From Acidobacteriota bacterium (GTDB lineage: Bacteria > Acidobacteriota > Blastocatellia > RBC074): a DNA stretch of 64,000 nucleotides. Position 1 is the stretch's first letter; every line of letters starts with the position of its first letter. The translations under genes and the position numbers were made by a program. This document shows positions 54,139 through 62,816 of the stretch, in pieces. The notes below the pieces were generated by a model. The model had not been told where the DNA came from and ran no database searches. It saw nothing but the letters and a program-made list of their open reading frames with translations. Location: positions 1 to 64,000 of the forward strand of contig JADJLO010000015.1 of NCBI GenBank assembly GCA_016710075.1, written 5' to 3'.

Positions 54139-55395
54139 TACCTGTGTCTTAGGGTTGACGCACAGCCACATCACCGCTCCAAAGATAAAAACGCCGGCCA
54201 TGACGTAGAAGGGCAGGGTCCATGAGCCGTAATTCTTCACGGCATATCCGACGAAGATTGGAGCCAGCGCGCCGCCGATATTTCCGACCGTGTTCATAAA
54301 ACCGGTGACGACTCCGGCGTTTCTTCGCCCGACATCGAGGCAGACTCCCCATGCTGCAGATGCCGTCATTGTCTGAAAACTGAGCGCCAGCGCCAGCAGC
54401 ACTGCCGCGAGCAGATTGTTCTGAATCTGTGCGACGGTGATGAGCGAGATGGCGCTAAGCATATAGCCCGCGGCGCCGACTCCGCAGCGTGCGACCTTGA
54501 GGCTGCCGGTGGCCACTACCAGCCTGTCCGTGAGCCAGCCGCCGAAGAGGAAAGCCGGAGCGCTCACCGCCCACGGCAGCGCCGAAAGCCATTTCGTGGA
54601 GCCAATGGAAAATCCGCGCCCCTCGATCAGATAGGTCGGCAGCCAGGTGATGTAAAAGTAGAGGCCGTAGCCGAAGGCGAAATACATGAGGCAGATGAAG
54701 ATCATGTTCCGGCTTCTGAAAAGTCGTGACCAGGGAACGGAGTGGGATTCTGGCTTTGAAGCTGTTGCGCCCGTACGGATCAATTTCAACTCAGCCTCGT
54801 TGACGCCAGTATGATCTTCCGGATTATCGCGGAACCAGCGATACCAGACGAAGCTCCACAAAGCCCCGATGATCCCGAATTCAACGAATGTCCACCGCCA
54901 TCCCTGAAGTTCCAGCAGCGTGAAGACCAGCGGAGCCGTGATCGCAGACCCGATGGACAGGCCAATAAAAGCCATGCTCAGTCCGCGCCCCTGTTGTGAA
55001 GCCGGCATCCATCGCGAAATCGCACGGGCGATATTCGGGAACGCTCCGGCTTCTCCGGCTCCGAAAAGGAATCGCAGTATGAAAAGAGACATGAACCCGA
55101 AGGCCGCGCCCGTGAGGATGGTGAAAAACGACCACCAGAGCACGATTCGCGTCAATGCCAGTCTCGCGCCGTAGCGGTCTCCAAACCAGCCGCTTGGAAT
55201 CTCGAACGCCGCATAGGCGAAGGTGAAGGCGCTGAAGATGTATCCCATCTGAGTGGTCGAGAACCCGAACTCCGCACGGATCGCCGGAGCCGCCGCCGAA
55301 ATGCACAGCCGGTCGAGATACGTTATCACCGTCAACGCAAAGATCAGGCAGAGCAGCGTTGTTCGAGAACGTGTTGGAATGTTGAGTGTTTGCAT
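54133..55395 (-). CDS. MFS transporter, anion:cation symporter (ACS) type
   Basis: 420 residues with 12 membrane segments. The ACS/hexuronate pattern is visible: VITYLDRLCISAAAPAIRAEFGFSTTQMGYIFSAF at the N-terminus, GAGEAGAFPNIARAISRWMP in the second pair, FRDNPEDH in the central loop, and SFQTMTASAAWGVCLDVGRRNAGVVTGFMNTVGNIGG in the C-half. Such transporters import hexuronates, tartrate, glucarate and similar acids with protons or Na+. Substrate unknown here. The stop codon lies inside the heptad repeat; no ribosome site stands out before ATG 55395. Confidence 0.9.
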   Translation of the reverse strand: MQTLNIPTRSRTTLLCLIFALTVITYLDRLCISAAAPAIRAEFGFSTTQMGYIFSAFTFAYAAFEIPSGWFGDRYGARLALTRIVLWWSFFTILTGAAFGFMSLFILRFLFGAGEAGAFPNIARAISRWMPASQQGRGLSMAFIGLSIGSAITAPLVFTLLELQGWRWTFVEFGIIGALWSFVWYRWFRDNPEDHTGVNEAELKLIRTGATASKPESHSVPWSRLFRSRNMIFICLMYFAFGYGLYFYITWLPTYLIEGRGFSIGSTKWLSALPWAVSAPAFLFGGWLTDRLVVATGSLKVARCGVGAAGYMLSAISLITVAQIQNNLLAAVLLALALSFQTMTASAAWGVCLDVGRRNAGVVTGFMNTVGNIGGALAPIFVGYAVKNYGSWTLPFYVMAGVFIFGAVMWLCVNPKTQVV

Positions 55396-55485
55396 CGGGC
55401 AGTGGTTATAGCAAACACAGGAGGATGGATCAATGGAATTGGTACTGGATTACCGGTTGAGGTAGTGCCGGATCAGAAAACAAAA

Positions 55486-55639
55486 GATTACGAAACAGAC
55501 GGAATAAACGAAATAGACGAAAACATTTCATGCGTTCATTGGCCATTAATTTCCGGAAAGACGTCAATTCACAATAACACGAGCCTGAAAACCTGTTGTC
55601 TTTTTCGTTTGTTTCGTTTATTCCGTCTGTTTCGTAATC
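55486..55639. repeat. Inverted pair of 9-bp degenerate repeats (copy E)
   Basis: Left arm 55486-55523 (GATTACGAAACAGACGGAAT then onward) and right arm 55599-55639 (complement ending CTGTTTCGTAATC), between the MFS start and the stop of the M1-like gene. Best preserved pair of the family together with copy D. Confidence 0.78.
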
Positions 55640-55652
55640 TTCCTCATCCTCA

Positions 55653-58043
55653 CTATTTGACATCGAAGACAGGCACTTCACTGAGCGACATTTTGCCGGC
55701 GGTTTTGCTGATGACATAGACGGCGCGGCCCGAATAGTCCTTGCCTTCGATCTTGATCTTGAGAGCGACGTCAATGGCCGTGCGGTTGGCATCCCAAACC
55801 TCTGCGCGCAAAGGCTCGGTTTCCCAGCCGGACGGCTTTCGCACTACAAGCGACTGGGCGAACCGTCTCAGATTGCCGAGATCGACAAAGGGATTAACCG
55901 CCGCCGCCGTGCTCTGAAGCACCGCGGCATCGAAGCTCTTGAGAAATCCGCGAACTTCATCCGGTATTTTGATGGAGTTGGTGGCGCGCTCCGCCTTGAG
56001 TGCACCATCGCGAGTCACGATCGTGGATGCGGCGTCAAGATCGGCTGCGGCCGCCAGGTTGTAATGCATCGCGGCTTCGGCGTTCTGGTTCTTCTGACTT
56101 GCGATATCGCCCAGGCCCTGATGTGCCCAGCCATAAGCCTGGATCGTCTGGGGTTCGAGTTTGAGAGCAGTCTCGAAGACTTTCGCTGCCTCGTCGTACT
56201 TCTTCTGTCCGAGCAGTGCGCGACCGAGCAGCGCGTGGAGCGTCGGCGCTATCGGGTTGGTCTTGAGCGCTTCACGGGCTTTCGTTTCAGCGGCCGTAAA
56301 GTCATTTCTGCTTAATGCCATGTTGGCGAGGCCGAATGATTCGGAGTCAGAAGCCTTGCGTGGATAGATGTCGTTTGTGTAGTCGGCCTGAATGAAGAGT
56401 CTTTCGGGATCGGCTTCGATCGAGGCAATGTTGGTCCCGGCGGGGAATGTGACCGTGCCGTATTCGCTGGACTTGACCGTGACGCTGCGGCGAATCTTCT
56501 CTCCCTTGTCGGTCGTGGCGAGGATGTCGATGGTGATGTCCCCGGTGCCGAAATTGGCAATCGTCGATTCGAGGCCGCCGCCGCCGCTCTGCGGCTGGCC
56601 AATGGCGAAATCAGGAAGCACCACCGTGTCGATCCAGTTGGCGAAGATTTCGTTGATCAATCGGCGATCGGCGCCGCCCGCAGTCAAATTGGTCTTGAGA
56701 TTGGTGCAGCGTGAAACATCGCAAAGGGGTGAGCGCCATTCATTGAGCGAAAGAACATCGACGCGCGTTCGGTTGAGCGATGAGCGGAGGACTTTTTCAA
56801 ATACCTGCCTGCCGGCCTGGCTTTCAATCAGTCGCCAGATGAGCGCGCCCTTGTTGTATACCGATGTCGTGTAGTTGCGATCGATCTGGCTTTGCATGAG
56901 CAAAGGAGCGTCGCTTCGCGCAATCGTCGAATAAGCGCGGCGATACCTGTCGAAGGCCTCCGAGCGTTGCGATTCACCGTATCTCTCTCCGATGTACTGA
57001 GCCGCAAGGTAGATCGGCAGGGCATCGCGCAGCATTGCCGTCCCGCGACCGCGGAGCAGAACCTGCCCGTCAATCCAGGCACGGGATGCGGCTCCGGCCA
57101 TGAGCTCTATCGTTCCGAGGTCGATCGCATCCCTGCGGAACAGGTTGTCGTCAACTGTCACGGCTCCGACAGTCGAGAAGAGCACCTCGCGCGTCTGGGA
57201 TAACGAATCCGTCGTGGCCGTGCTCAGCTGCCGCGCCTGTGTCGCTATCACCCGAAACGGCGCCATCGCGGCGACATCGAAATATCCCGCAAAAAACGTG
57301 ATCATCTTCTCGGCTTCGATGGCCAGCTTTTCAGCCTGTTTTCTGGCCGTCTCATTCGAGCCGCGGGGATAATAAACCTCCACCGGATGAGCGCTGCCGC
57401 CGCGGGTCAGAACTTCGTAATCGCCCACCACAAAAAACGGCTGCGCCGCCATCGACTGCTCAAAGGACGTTTCGCTCTTGCGGATCCCCGATGAGATGAC
57501 CTTCATGCCTGCGGGTGCCGTGACCTTGAGCGTCACCGGCGCGCTATCCGCTCCATGCTCGGCGTATGGTGTGTGTACCACCGGAACCCAGAAACTTGCG
57601 GGAAAAAGAAATGTGTCTTCGGCCGATATGTGCAGCGATGTGCTGCGATCTGCCGACGGGACTGAATAGTTCATCTCGATATCGAACTCTTTGGAAGAGG
57701 CAATGGTCGAGGTGATGTCAGTCGAAACTCGAAGCAGATTATTGCGCACATCCTCGGCCGTCTTGAATGTCACAGCCGTATCGTTGACCTTGATCGTTTC
57801 GATTCTGGCCTTCTGATTGATGAAAAACGAAAGCTTCGGCTTGTTGTCCGTGGAAAGCAGGATCTTGTCGCTCAGATCCGGGCTCGAAAGGTTGACCATT
57901 CTCAACCGCGCCTGAATATCGACTTTGAATTCATCCGGGATCACCCGCGCGTTGAGATCGTACTTTTTGATCTCGAATTCCTGGGCCAATGCTGCGGTTG
58001 AAATTAACAATAATGTTGCGAGGCAAAGGACGATTCTTGTCAT
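55653..58043 (-). CDS. Exported M1-peptidase-like protein with TPR repeats, active site lost
   Basis: About 796 residues from ATG 58043, one base after the kdsA stop. Signal peptide TRIVLCLATLLLISTAALAQ. The N-half is an M1-like beta domain (SVPSADRSTSLHISAEDTFLFPASFWVP) and a thermolysin-like helical domain. Where M1 enzymes have HExxH and NEGFA, this one reads ELMAGAASRAWID and DALPIYLAAQYIG, so zinc ligands are missing. TPR-like helices (about 600-720) follow. A non-enzymatic binding or scaffold role outside the cytoplasm is likely. Confidence 0.78.
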   Translation of the reverse strand: MTRIVLCLATLLLISTAALAQEFEIKKYDLNARVIPDEFKVDIQARLRMVNLSSPDLSDKILLSTDNKPKLSFFINQKARIETIKVNDTAVTFKTAEDVRNNLLRVSTDITSTIASSKEFDIEMNYSVPSADRSTSLHISAEDTFLFPASFWVPVVHTPYAEHGADSAPVTLKVTAPAGMKVISSGIRKSETSFEQSMAAQPFFVVGDYEVLTRGGSAHPVEVYYPRGSNETARKQAEKLAIEAEKMITFFAGYFDVAAMAPFRVIATQARQLSTATTDSLSQTREVLFSTVGAVTVDDNLFRRDAIDLGTIELMAGAASRAWIDGQVLLRGRGTAMLRDALPIYLAAQYIGERYGESQRSEAFDRYRRAYSTIARSDAPLLMQSQIDRNYTTSVYNKGALIWRLIESQAGRQVFEKVLRSSLNRTRVDVLSLNEWRSPLCDVSRCTNLKTNLTAGGADRRLINEIFANWIDTVVLPDFAIGQPQSGGGGLESTIANFGTGDITIDILATTDKGEKIRRSVTVKSSEYGTVTFPAGTNIASIEADPERLFIQADYTNDIYPRKASDSESFGLANMALSRNDFTAAETKAREALKTNPIAPTLHALLGRALLGQKKYDEAAKVFETALKLEPQTIQAYGWAHQGLGDIASQKNQNAEAAMHYNLAAAADLDAASTIVTRDGALKAERATNSIKIPDEVRGFLKSFDAAVLQSTAAAVNPFVDLGNLRRFAQSLVVRKPSGWETEPLRAEVWDANRTAIDVALKIKIEGKDYSGRAVYVISKTAGKMSLSEVPVFDVK

Positions 58044-58044
58044 A

Positions 58045-58887
58045 TCAAATCTTCTCTTCCATAACTGATGCTTGATGCTCGACAAGCTGGTGGATTTTAA
58101 GCAAGGTTATTAGCAGCGTCTCAAGTTCATCCAGCGCGAATTGAGTTGCGGCATCGCTCAGAGCCATCGGCGGATTGTCATGAACTTCCATAAACAGCCC
58201 ATCAATGCCGCAGGCAACGCCGGCCCGCGCCAGATGATCTATGTACTGAGCCTGCCCGTCGGTGGCATCTCCAAGCCCGCCCGGTAGCTGCAGGCTGTGA
58301 GTGACATCGAAGATCACCGGATATCCGAATTCACGCATGATCGGAAATGCCCGGAAATCGACGACCAGATTGTTGTAGCCAAAGCTTGAGCCCCGTTCTG
58401 TGATCATGATTTCGCGATTGCCGGCGGATTCGATCTTTTCAATGATGTTGCCGACTTCCCAGGGAGCGAGAAACTGCCCCTTCTTGACATTCACAGTCCG
58501 CCCGGACATGGCGGCGGCCTGCAGCAGATCGGTCTGCCTGCAGAGGAATGCCGGAATCTGCAGCACATCGGCGACCTCTGCGACTGCCGGCACCTGGCTG
58601 CTTTCATGGACATCGGTGATCACCGGCACTCCCAATTCGTCTTTCACCTTTTCAAGAATCCGCAAGCCTTCTTCAATACCGAAACCTCTGAATGACCGCT
58701 TCGAAGACCGGTTGGCCTTGTCGTACGAAGCCTTGAAAATATAGGGAATCCCGAGTCTCGTTGTGATGCGCGAAATTTCCCGTGCCATCATCAGGGCATG
58801 GCTTTCAGACTCAATCACGCACGGACCGGCGATCAGAAAAAACTCGCCCCGCCGGTCACTTATCTTTTGAAAAATACTGCTCATCAA
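58045..58887 (-). CDS. kdsA: 3-deoxy-8-phosphooctulonate (KDO-8-P) synthase
   Basis: 280 residues. Joins phosphoenolpyruvate and arabinose-5-phosphate to KDO-8-phosphate, the first committed sugar for LPS inner core. Family motifs: LIAGPCVIES near the N-terminus, FKASYDKANRSS, SFRGFGIEEGL, ITDVHESSQ, and TERGSSFGYNNLVVDFRA, GLFMEVHDNPP at the end. Standard length. Shows the organism makes KDO and so has an LPS outer membrane. It is followed one base later by the M1-like gene, indicating co-transcription. Confidence 0.95.
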   Translation of the reverse strand: MMSSIFQKISDRRGEFFLIAGPCVIESESHALMMAREISRITTRLGIPYIFKASYDKANRSSKRSFRGFGIEEGLRILEKVKDELGVPVITDVHESSQVPAVAEVADVLQIPAFLCRQTDLLQAAAMSGRTVNVKKGQFLAPWEVGNIIEKIESAGNREIMITERGSSFGYNNLVVDFRAFPIMREFGYPVIFDVTHSLQLPGGLGDATDGQAQYIDHLARAGVACGIDGLFMEVHDNPPMALSDAATQFALDELETLLITLLKIHQLVEHQASVMEEKI

Positions 58888-58964
58888 TTTTGTTTTGTTT
58901 CATCTTCCGGAATCCAGCATGAGAACGAACCTGGCTAATGCTCCTTGCATCGAGCCTTTCAGGG

Positions 58965-60614
58965 TCAGTTAGCGCTCATTGCCTCCTGTTCCTGCTTCTG
59001 CTCTCCGACTTCATCGCGGATACGCTGATTGTATGCCGCCTGAATGAAGCTTGCAAAAAGAGGATGCGGTTCAAGTGGCTTGGATTTGAGCTCCGGATGG
59101 AACTGGCATCCCAGAAACCACGGATGATCCGCCAGTTCCAGCATCTCCACGAATTTTCCGTCCGGAGATTTCCCGGAGAAGATCAGGCCGTTTTCGGCAA
59201 GCCGGTCTTCAAATGCCGGATTGAATTCGTACCTGTGCCGATGACGCTCATGGATCAGCGGGCCCTGATAGATCGACCGGGCAAGTGAATTCTCCTTGAG
59301 TTCGCAAGGGTAGGCGCCGAGTCTCATGGTGCCGCCGAGGTTCTCAACGCCGAGCAGATCACGCAACTTGAAGATCACCGGATTCGGATTATCCGGCGAG
59401 AATTCCGTAGAATCCGCGTCCTCAATCCCGCAGACATTGCGGGCGTACTCGATTGCCGCGCACTGCATTCCGAGGCAGATGCCGAAGAAGGGTTTCTTTT
59501 CGCGACGGGCATAGCCAATGGCGCGGATCATTCCGGTGATCCCGCGTTTGCCGAATCCGCCTGGCACCAGGATCGCGTCAACATCGCGAAGCTGATCTTC
59601 CCATCGCTCATCGGTCATCAGATCTTCGCTCTCGATCCACTTGAATTTGACGCGCAGGTTGTTGGCAAAACCTCCGTGAAGCAGGGCTTCGTTGAGGCTC
59701 TTGTAGGAATCTTCAAGCTCGACGTATTTTCCGACTATTCCGATCGTCACCGTTGTGCGCGCGCCGTGGATTCGGGTTATCAGAGTGGTCCATTTGCGAA
59801 GGTCGGTGTCACCGAGAGGCAGTCTCAGCCTGTCGACGATCATCTGATCCAGACCCTCGCGATTGAGAACCAGCGGAATCTCGTAGACCGATTTGACGTC
59901 CGGCGCCGTTATCACGGCGTCCACCGAAACGTTGCAGAAGAGCGAGATCTTCCACTTCATTTCGCCGGGTATCTCTCGATCACAGCGGCAGATCAGAATA
60001 TCCGGCTGAATCCCAATCGCCAGCAGATCCTTGACCGAATGCTGTGTCGGCTTGGATTTGAGCTCGCCCGATACGGCGATATAAGGCACCAGAGTCAGAT
60101 GCACGAAAATGGCATTGTGGCGCCCGACTTCGTTGGCCATCTGCCTGATCGCTTCAAGGAATGGCAGGGATTCGATGTCACCCACCGTCCCGCCGATCTC
60201 GACGATCACGACATCGACGCCTTCCGATATCGATCTGATGGCGTCCTTGATCTCGTTGGTGATGTGCGGAATGACCTGGATCGTTTTGCCCAGATAATCT
60301 CCGCGCCGCTCCTTCTCGATGACAGACAGATAGATCCGCCCCGTCGTCCAGTTGTTGGCCTGTGTCAGCCGGGCATTGGTGAATCTTTCGTAATGGCCGA
60401 GATCCAGATCTGTTTCTGCGCCGTCGTCCGTGACGTAAACCTCGCCATGCTGAAATGGCGACATCGTGCCGGGGTCGACGTTGATATACGGGTCAAACTT
60501 CTGAAGCGTGACCCTCAATCCACGAGCTTCCAGCAACGCTCCAATCGAGGCAGCGGCAATACCTTTCCCCAGCCCGCTGACCACTCCTCCCGTGACGAAA
60601 ATATACTTCGGCAT
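58965..60614 (-). CDS. pyrG: CTP synthase
   Basis: 549 residues from ATG 60614 (GGGGGGAT just upstream). Makes CTP from UTP, ATP and glutamine. N-terminal synthase domain KYIFVTGGVVSGLGKGI and YINVDPGTMSPFQHGEVYVTDDGAETDLDLGHYERF; C-terminal class I glutaminase with the Cys in FFGICLGMQCA and His-Pro-Glu in QFHPEL. All key residues are present. The upstream frame extending to 60731 is unlikely to be used. Confidence 0.96.
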   Translation of the reverse strand: MPKYIFVTGGVVSGLGKGIAAASIGALLEARGLRVTLQKFDPYINVDPGTMSPFQHGEVYVTDDGAETDLDLGHYERFTNARLTQANNWTTGRIYLSVIEKERRGDYLGKTIQVIPHITNEIKDAIRSISEGVDVVIVEIGGTVGDIESLPFLEAIRQMANEVGRHNAIFVHLTLVPYIAVSGELKSKPTQHSVKDLLAIGIQPDILICRCDREIPGEMKWKISLFCNVSVDAVITAPDVKSVYEIPLVLNREGLDQMIVDRLRLPLGDTDLRKWTTLITRIHGARTTVTIGIVGKYVELEDSYKSLNEALLHGGFANNLRVKFKWIESEDLMTDERWEDQLRDVDAILVPGGFGKRGITGMIRAIGYARREKKPFFGICLGMQCAAIEYARNVCGIEDADSTEFSPDNPNPVIFKLRDLLGVENLGGTMRLGAYPCELKENSLARSIYQGPLIHERHRHRYEFNPAFEDRLAENGLIFSGKSPDGKFVEMLELADHPWFLGCQFHPELKSKPLEPHPLFASFIQAAYNQRIRDEVGEQKQEQEAMSAN

Positions 60615-60739
60615 CTTATCCCCCCAGAGACTTGATACAGTTCTGTGTGAAACCGTAGGGCAATTTTTATGTTTTTTCGATGTTTGACAAGAGGTAAGTG
60701 TAAGATTAAACGCTATTCCAAAATGCGTCAACGCTAAAG

Positions 60740-60839
60740 AAGTTTAAAGTCCAAAGTCTGAAGTCTAAAGATGAGTTGGCCCCTGGAAATTAATTAAATT
60801 CTCGATATAACCCATCTTTAAAACTTTAAACTTTAAACT
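60740..60839. repeat. Inverted pair of heptad arrays inside an SDR gene end
   Basis: AGTTTAAAGTCCAAAGTCTG-type heptads at 60740-60770 and the complement at 60815-60839. The right arm and the loop encode the last 25 or so residues of the SDR protein, and its stop is in the left arm. Confidence 0.72.
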
Positions 60840-61670
60840 CTTCTCCTCTTCTTTTCCGGCAAAGAAGTTTTCCTGCTTGACTGCTCCGCGTTTTCTGAAA
60901 TACGGCCCGAGTCTGAATGAGAGCTGCGGGAATATATTGGTCAAATGCGCAAGCCAGCCGCGTCCCGCCGGCAGAGTCACTTCCATGGGTTTATGCGGGA
61001 TGACTTTGTTTCGGATCGTTTTCCAGATGTCGTCTACTGTAAGCAGTTGCGGGGTTGAAAAGAGAATGGCGGCTGCCTCGATTCCCTCCTGCGGTTTGAG
61101 CAGCGGCGTATTGACCGCATCGGGATTAATGGCCGTGACAAAGATGTTGTGTTGGCGCAGCTCCTGCGCGACCGCCAGCGAGAAGGCCCGGACGGCATAT
61201 TTTGACGCCGAATAGATGGCGATGCCGGGAATCGGCGCCAGCGCCGACAGGGAAGCGATGTTGATGATATGTCCGTTTCCCTGTTTGATCATCTGCTTTG
61301 CTGCGGCCTGAGTTCCGTAGATGACCCCTTTGACATTGATATCGAAGTGACGGTCAATCGACTCTCTGGTCGCTTCGTGCGCCCATCCTGCAAGCATGTA
61401 GCCGGCGATGTTCATGAGGATATCGATTTTGCCAAAAGCCTCAACGGCCTCTTCCATGGCTGCCGCCCAGTCATCCGGATCCCTGACATCCAGGCGGCGC
61501 AGCCTGACTCGCTCCTCCGGCCATTTGCCTGCCTGTGCATGAGCTGCCAGCGCCTCGTAGTTGATGTCCGTGGCAAAGACGCAATGCCCCTCCCGAATGA
61601 GGTTGTCGGCTATATGACGGCTGATTCCACTGGCGCATCCAGTCAGAAAAAATCTTTGAACGTTGCTCAT
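60765..61670 (-). CDS. Short-chain dehydrogenase/reductase
   Basis: 301 residues. Classical SDR: cofactor motif TGCASGISRH (the third Gly of TGxxxGxG is Ser here), DIN after beta-2, NIAGYMLAGW (NAG-like), and the catalytic YSASK with Ser upstream in NIASLSALAPI. The core ends near residue 270 (GPYFRKRG). The last ~25 residues (from SLKFKVLKMGYIEN) come from the heptad repeat and look non-native. Substrate unknown. 21 bases separate its start from the GH19-like gene stop. Confidence 0.85.
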   Translation of the reverse strand: MSNVQRFFLTGCASGISRHIADNLIREGHCVFATDINYEALAAHAQAGKWPEERVRLRRLDVRDPDDWAAAMEEAVEAFGKIDILMNIAGYMLAGWAHEATRESIDRHFDINVKGVIYGTQAAAKQMIKQGNGHIINIASLSALAPIPGIAIYSASKYAVRAFSLAVAQELRQHNIFVTAINPDAVNTPLLKPQEGIEAAAILFSTPQLLTVDDIWKTIRNKVIPHKPMEVTLPAGRGWLAHLTNIFPQLSFRLGPYFRKRGAVKQENFFAGKEEEKSLKFKVLKMGYIENLINFQGPTHL

Positions 61671-61691
61671 GGCTGACCCTGCTGATTCGGA

Positions 61692-62627
61692 TTACTTCTT
61701 CTTGGCGCCTGATGCCTTTTTCGCCGGCCCGGCTTTCTTTACAGGTTTCTTGACAGCCTTCTTCAGAGCCTTCTTGGCAGCGTTTTTAGTTGCAGGTTTG
61801 GATGATGAGGCCTTTTTGGCTTTGGCCGCCGGTGTTTTTGGCGCAGTACTGCTTGTCTTCTTAGCCGCCGGTTTCGTGATCGTCTTTTTCTTTGAAGCTG
61901 TTTTTGGGGGAGCAGGGCTGGAGGTCTTTTTACGCGGAGGTTTTTCTGAAGCTGATTCCCTGATCGCTTCCTGACCCCGTGGGAGACTGTTCGGCACAGC
62001 CGGAGCCGCACTCGAGCCGGACGCCTCGACTATCGCCGAGTCCTCGCTGTGAATGCCGGCAAATAATGTGAACGAAGTGTCGATTCCAAGCACCTGTCTC
62101 GCCATACGGTAATACCGCAGCCTGTCTTCATAACCATTGTATCCGCCATTGATCCGGCGGGTGATTTCGCGGAAATCCTCGACATCCGCCAGTTGGTTGA
62201 GCCCGTTCGATTGCCAGTAAAGTCCGGCGATCGAGAAGGCTATCTGTGGTGAAGCAGCGATTTCCGGATTCGAGACAAGATCGATTCCGAGCAGATTGCC
62301 GTATTTATTGTAGTTGAACCGTCCCGTAATCTGGATCGGTCCACGCCCCTTGAATCTGAAGCCGTCTCCGGGCTGGGTGTTCCCAAGCCTGTCTGCCAGC
62401 GATCCGGGAGGCTCGTACCTCAACTGCTGCGCCGTCGGTCCCCAGATCTCCTCCATATACTTCAACTCGCCCGATTCATGGGCAATCTGAGCCAGATACG
62501 CCGCTATTCTCAACGGCGTATCGATCTGGTAGATCTCCATTGTCCGGTTGAGAAATGGAAGATAAAGTTGTCTGAGCGATGCAGACAGCTTCGGCATGAT
62601 TTGCTGTAAATCAACCTCGCTGATCAT
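61692..62627 (-). CDS. GH19-like lysozyme/chitinase with histone H1-like tail
   Basis: 311 residues. The N-terminal ~200 residues are a GH19-family (chitinase/endolysin) domain: AAYLAQIAHESGELKYMEEIWG carries the catalytic Glu, followed by GDGFRFKGRGPIQITGRFNYNKYG and RRINGGYNGYEDRLRYY. The last ~100 residues are Lys/Ala/Pro-rich repeats (KKPVKKAGPAKK-like) typical of histone H1/Hc1-type basic tails. There is no signal peptide. It could cleave peptidoglycan or chitin; the basic tail may bind DNA, polyphosphate or teichoic/LPS anions. Confidence 0.85.
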   Translation of the reverse strand: MISEVDLQQIMPKLSASLRQLYLPFLNRTMEIYQIDTPLRIAAYLAQIAHESGELKYMEEIWGPTAQQLRYEPPGSLADRLGNTQPGDGFRFKGRGPIQITGRFNYNKYGNLLGIDLVSNPEIAASPQIAFSIAGLYWQSNGLNQLADVEDFREITRRINGGYNGYEDRLRYYRMARQVLGIDTSFTLFAGIHSEDSAIVEASGSSAAPAVPNSLPRGQEAIRESASEKPPRKKTSSPAPPKTASKKKTITKPAAKKTSSTAPKTPAAKAKKASSSKPATKNAAKKALKKAVKKPVKKAGPAKKASGAKKK

Positions 62628-62816
62628 TGTCCCGCCTCCTGATTGGCTGCTTATTTGATTCCTGAATATTCAGTGAATATCCAATCCCGCTGACTTTCAA
62701 GCCCCGATTCTTTCACATTTCCCCAAAAAATCCAAAACGGCAGACTTTGAAATAGTTGGGCCGTTGTGAACCGCCGGATAAGGTGTATCAGGAGAGCCCC
62801 GGATCAGTATCTGGTT

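Noticed and set aside
59676..60635. 319-residue frame antisense to pyrG
   Set aside because: pyrG is unmistakable on the other strand; the antisense frame is a shadow.
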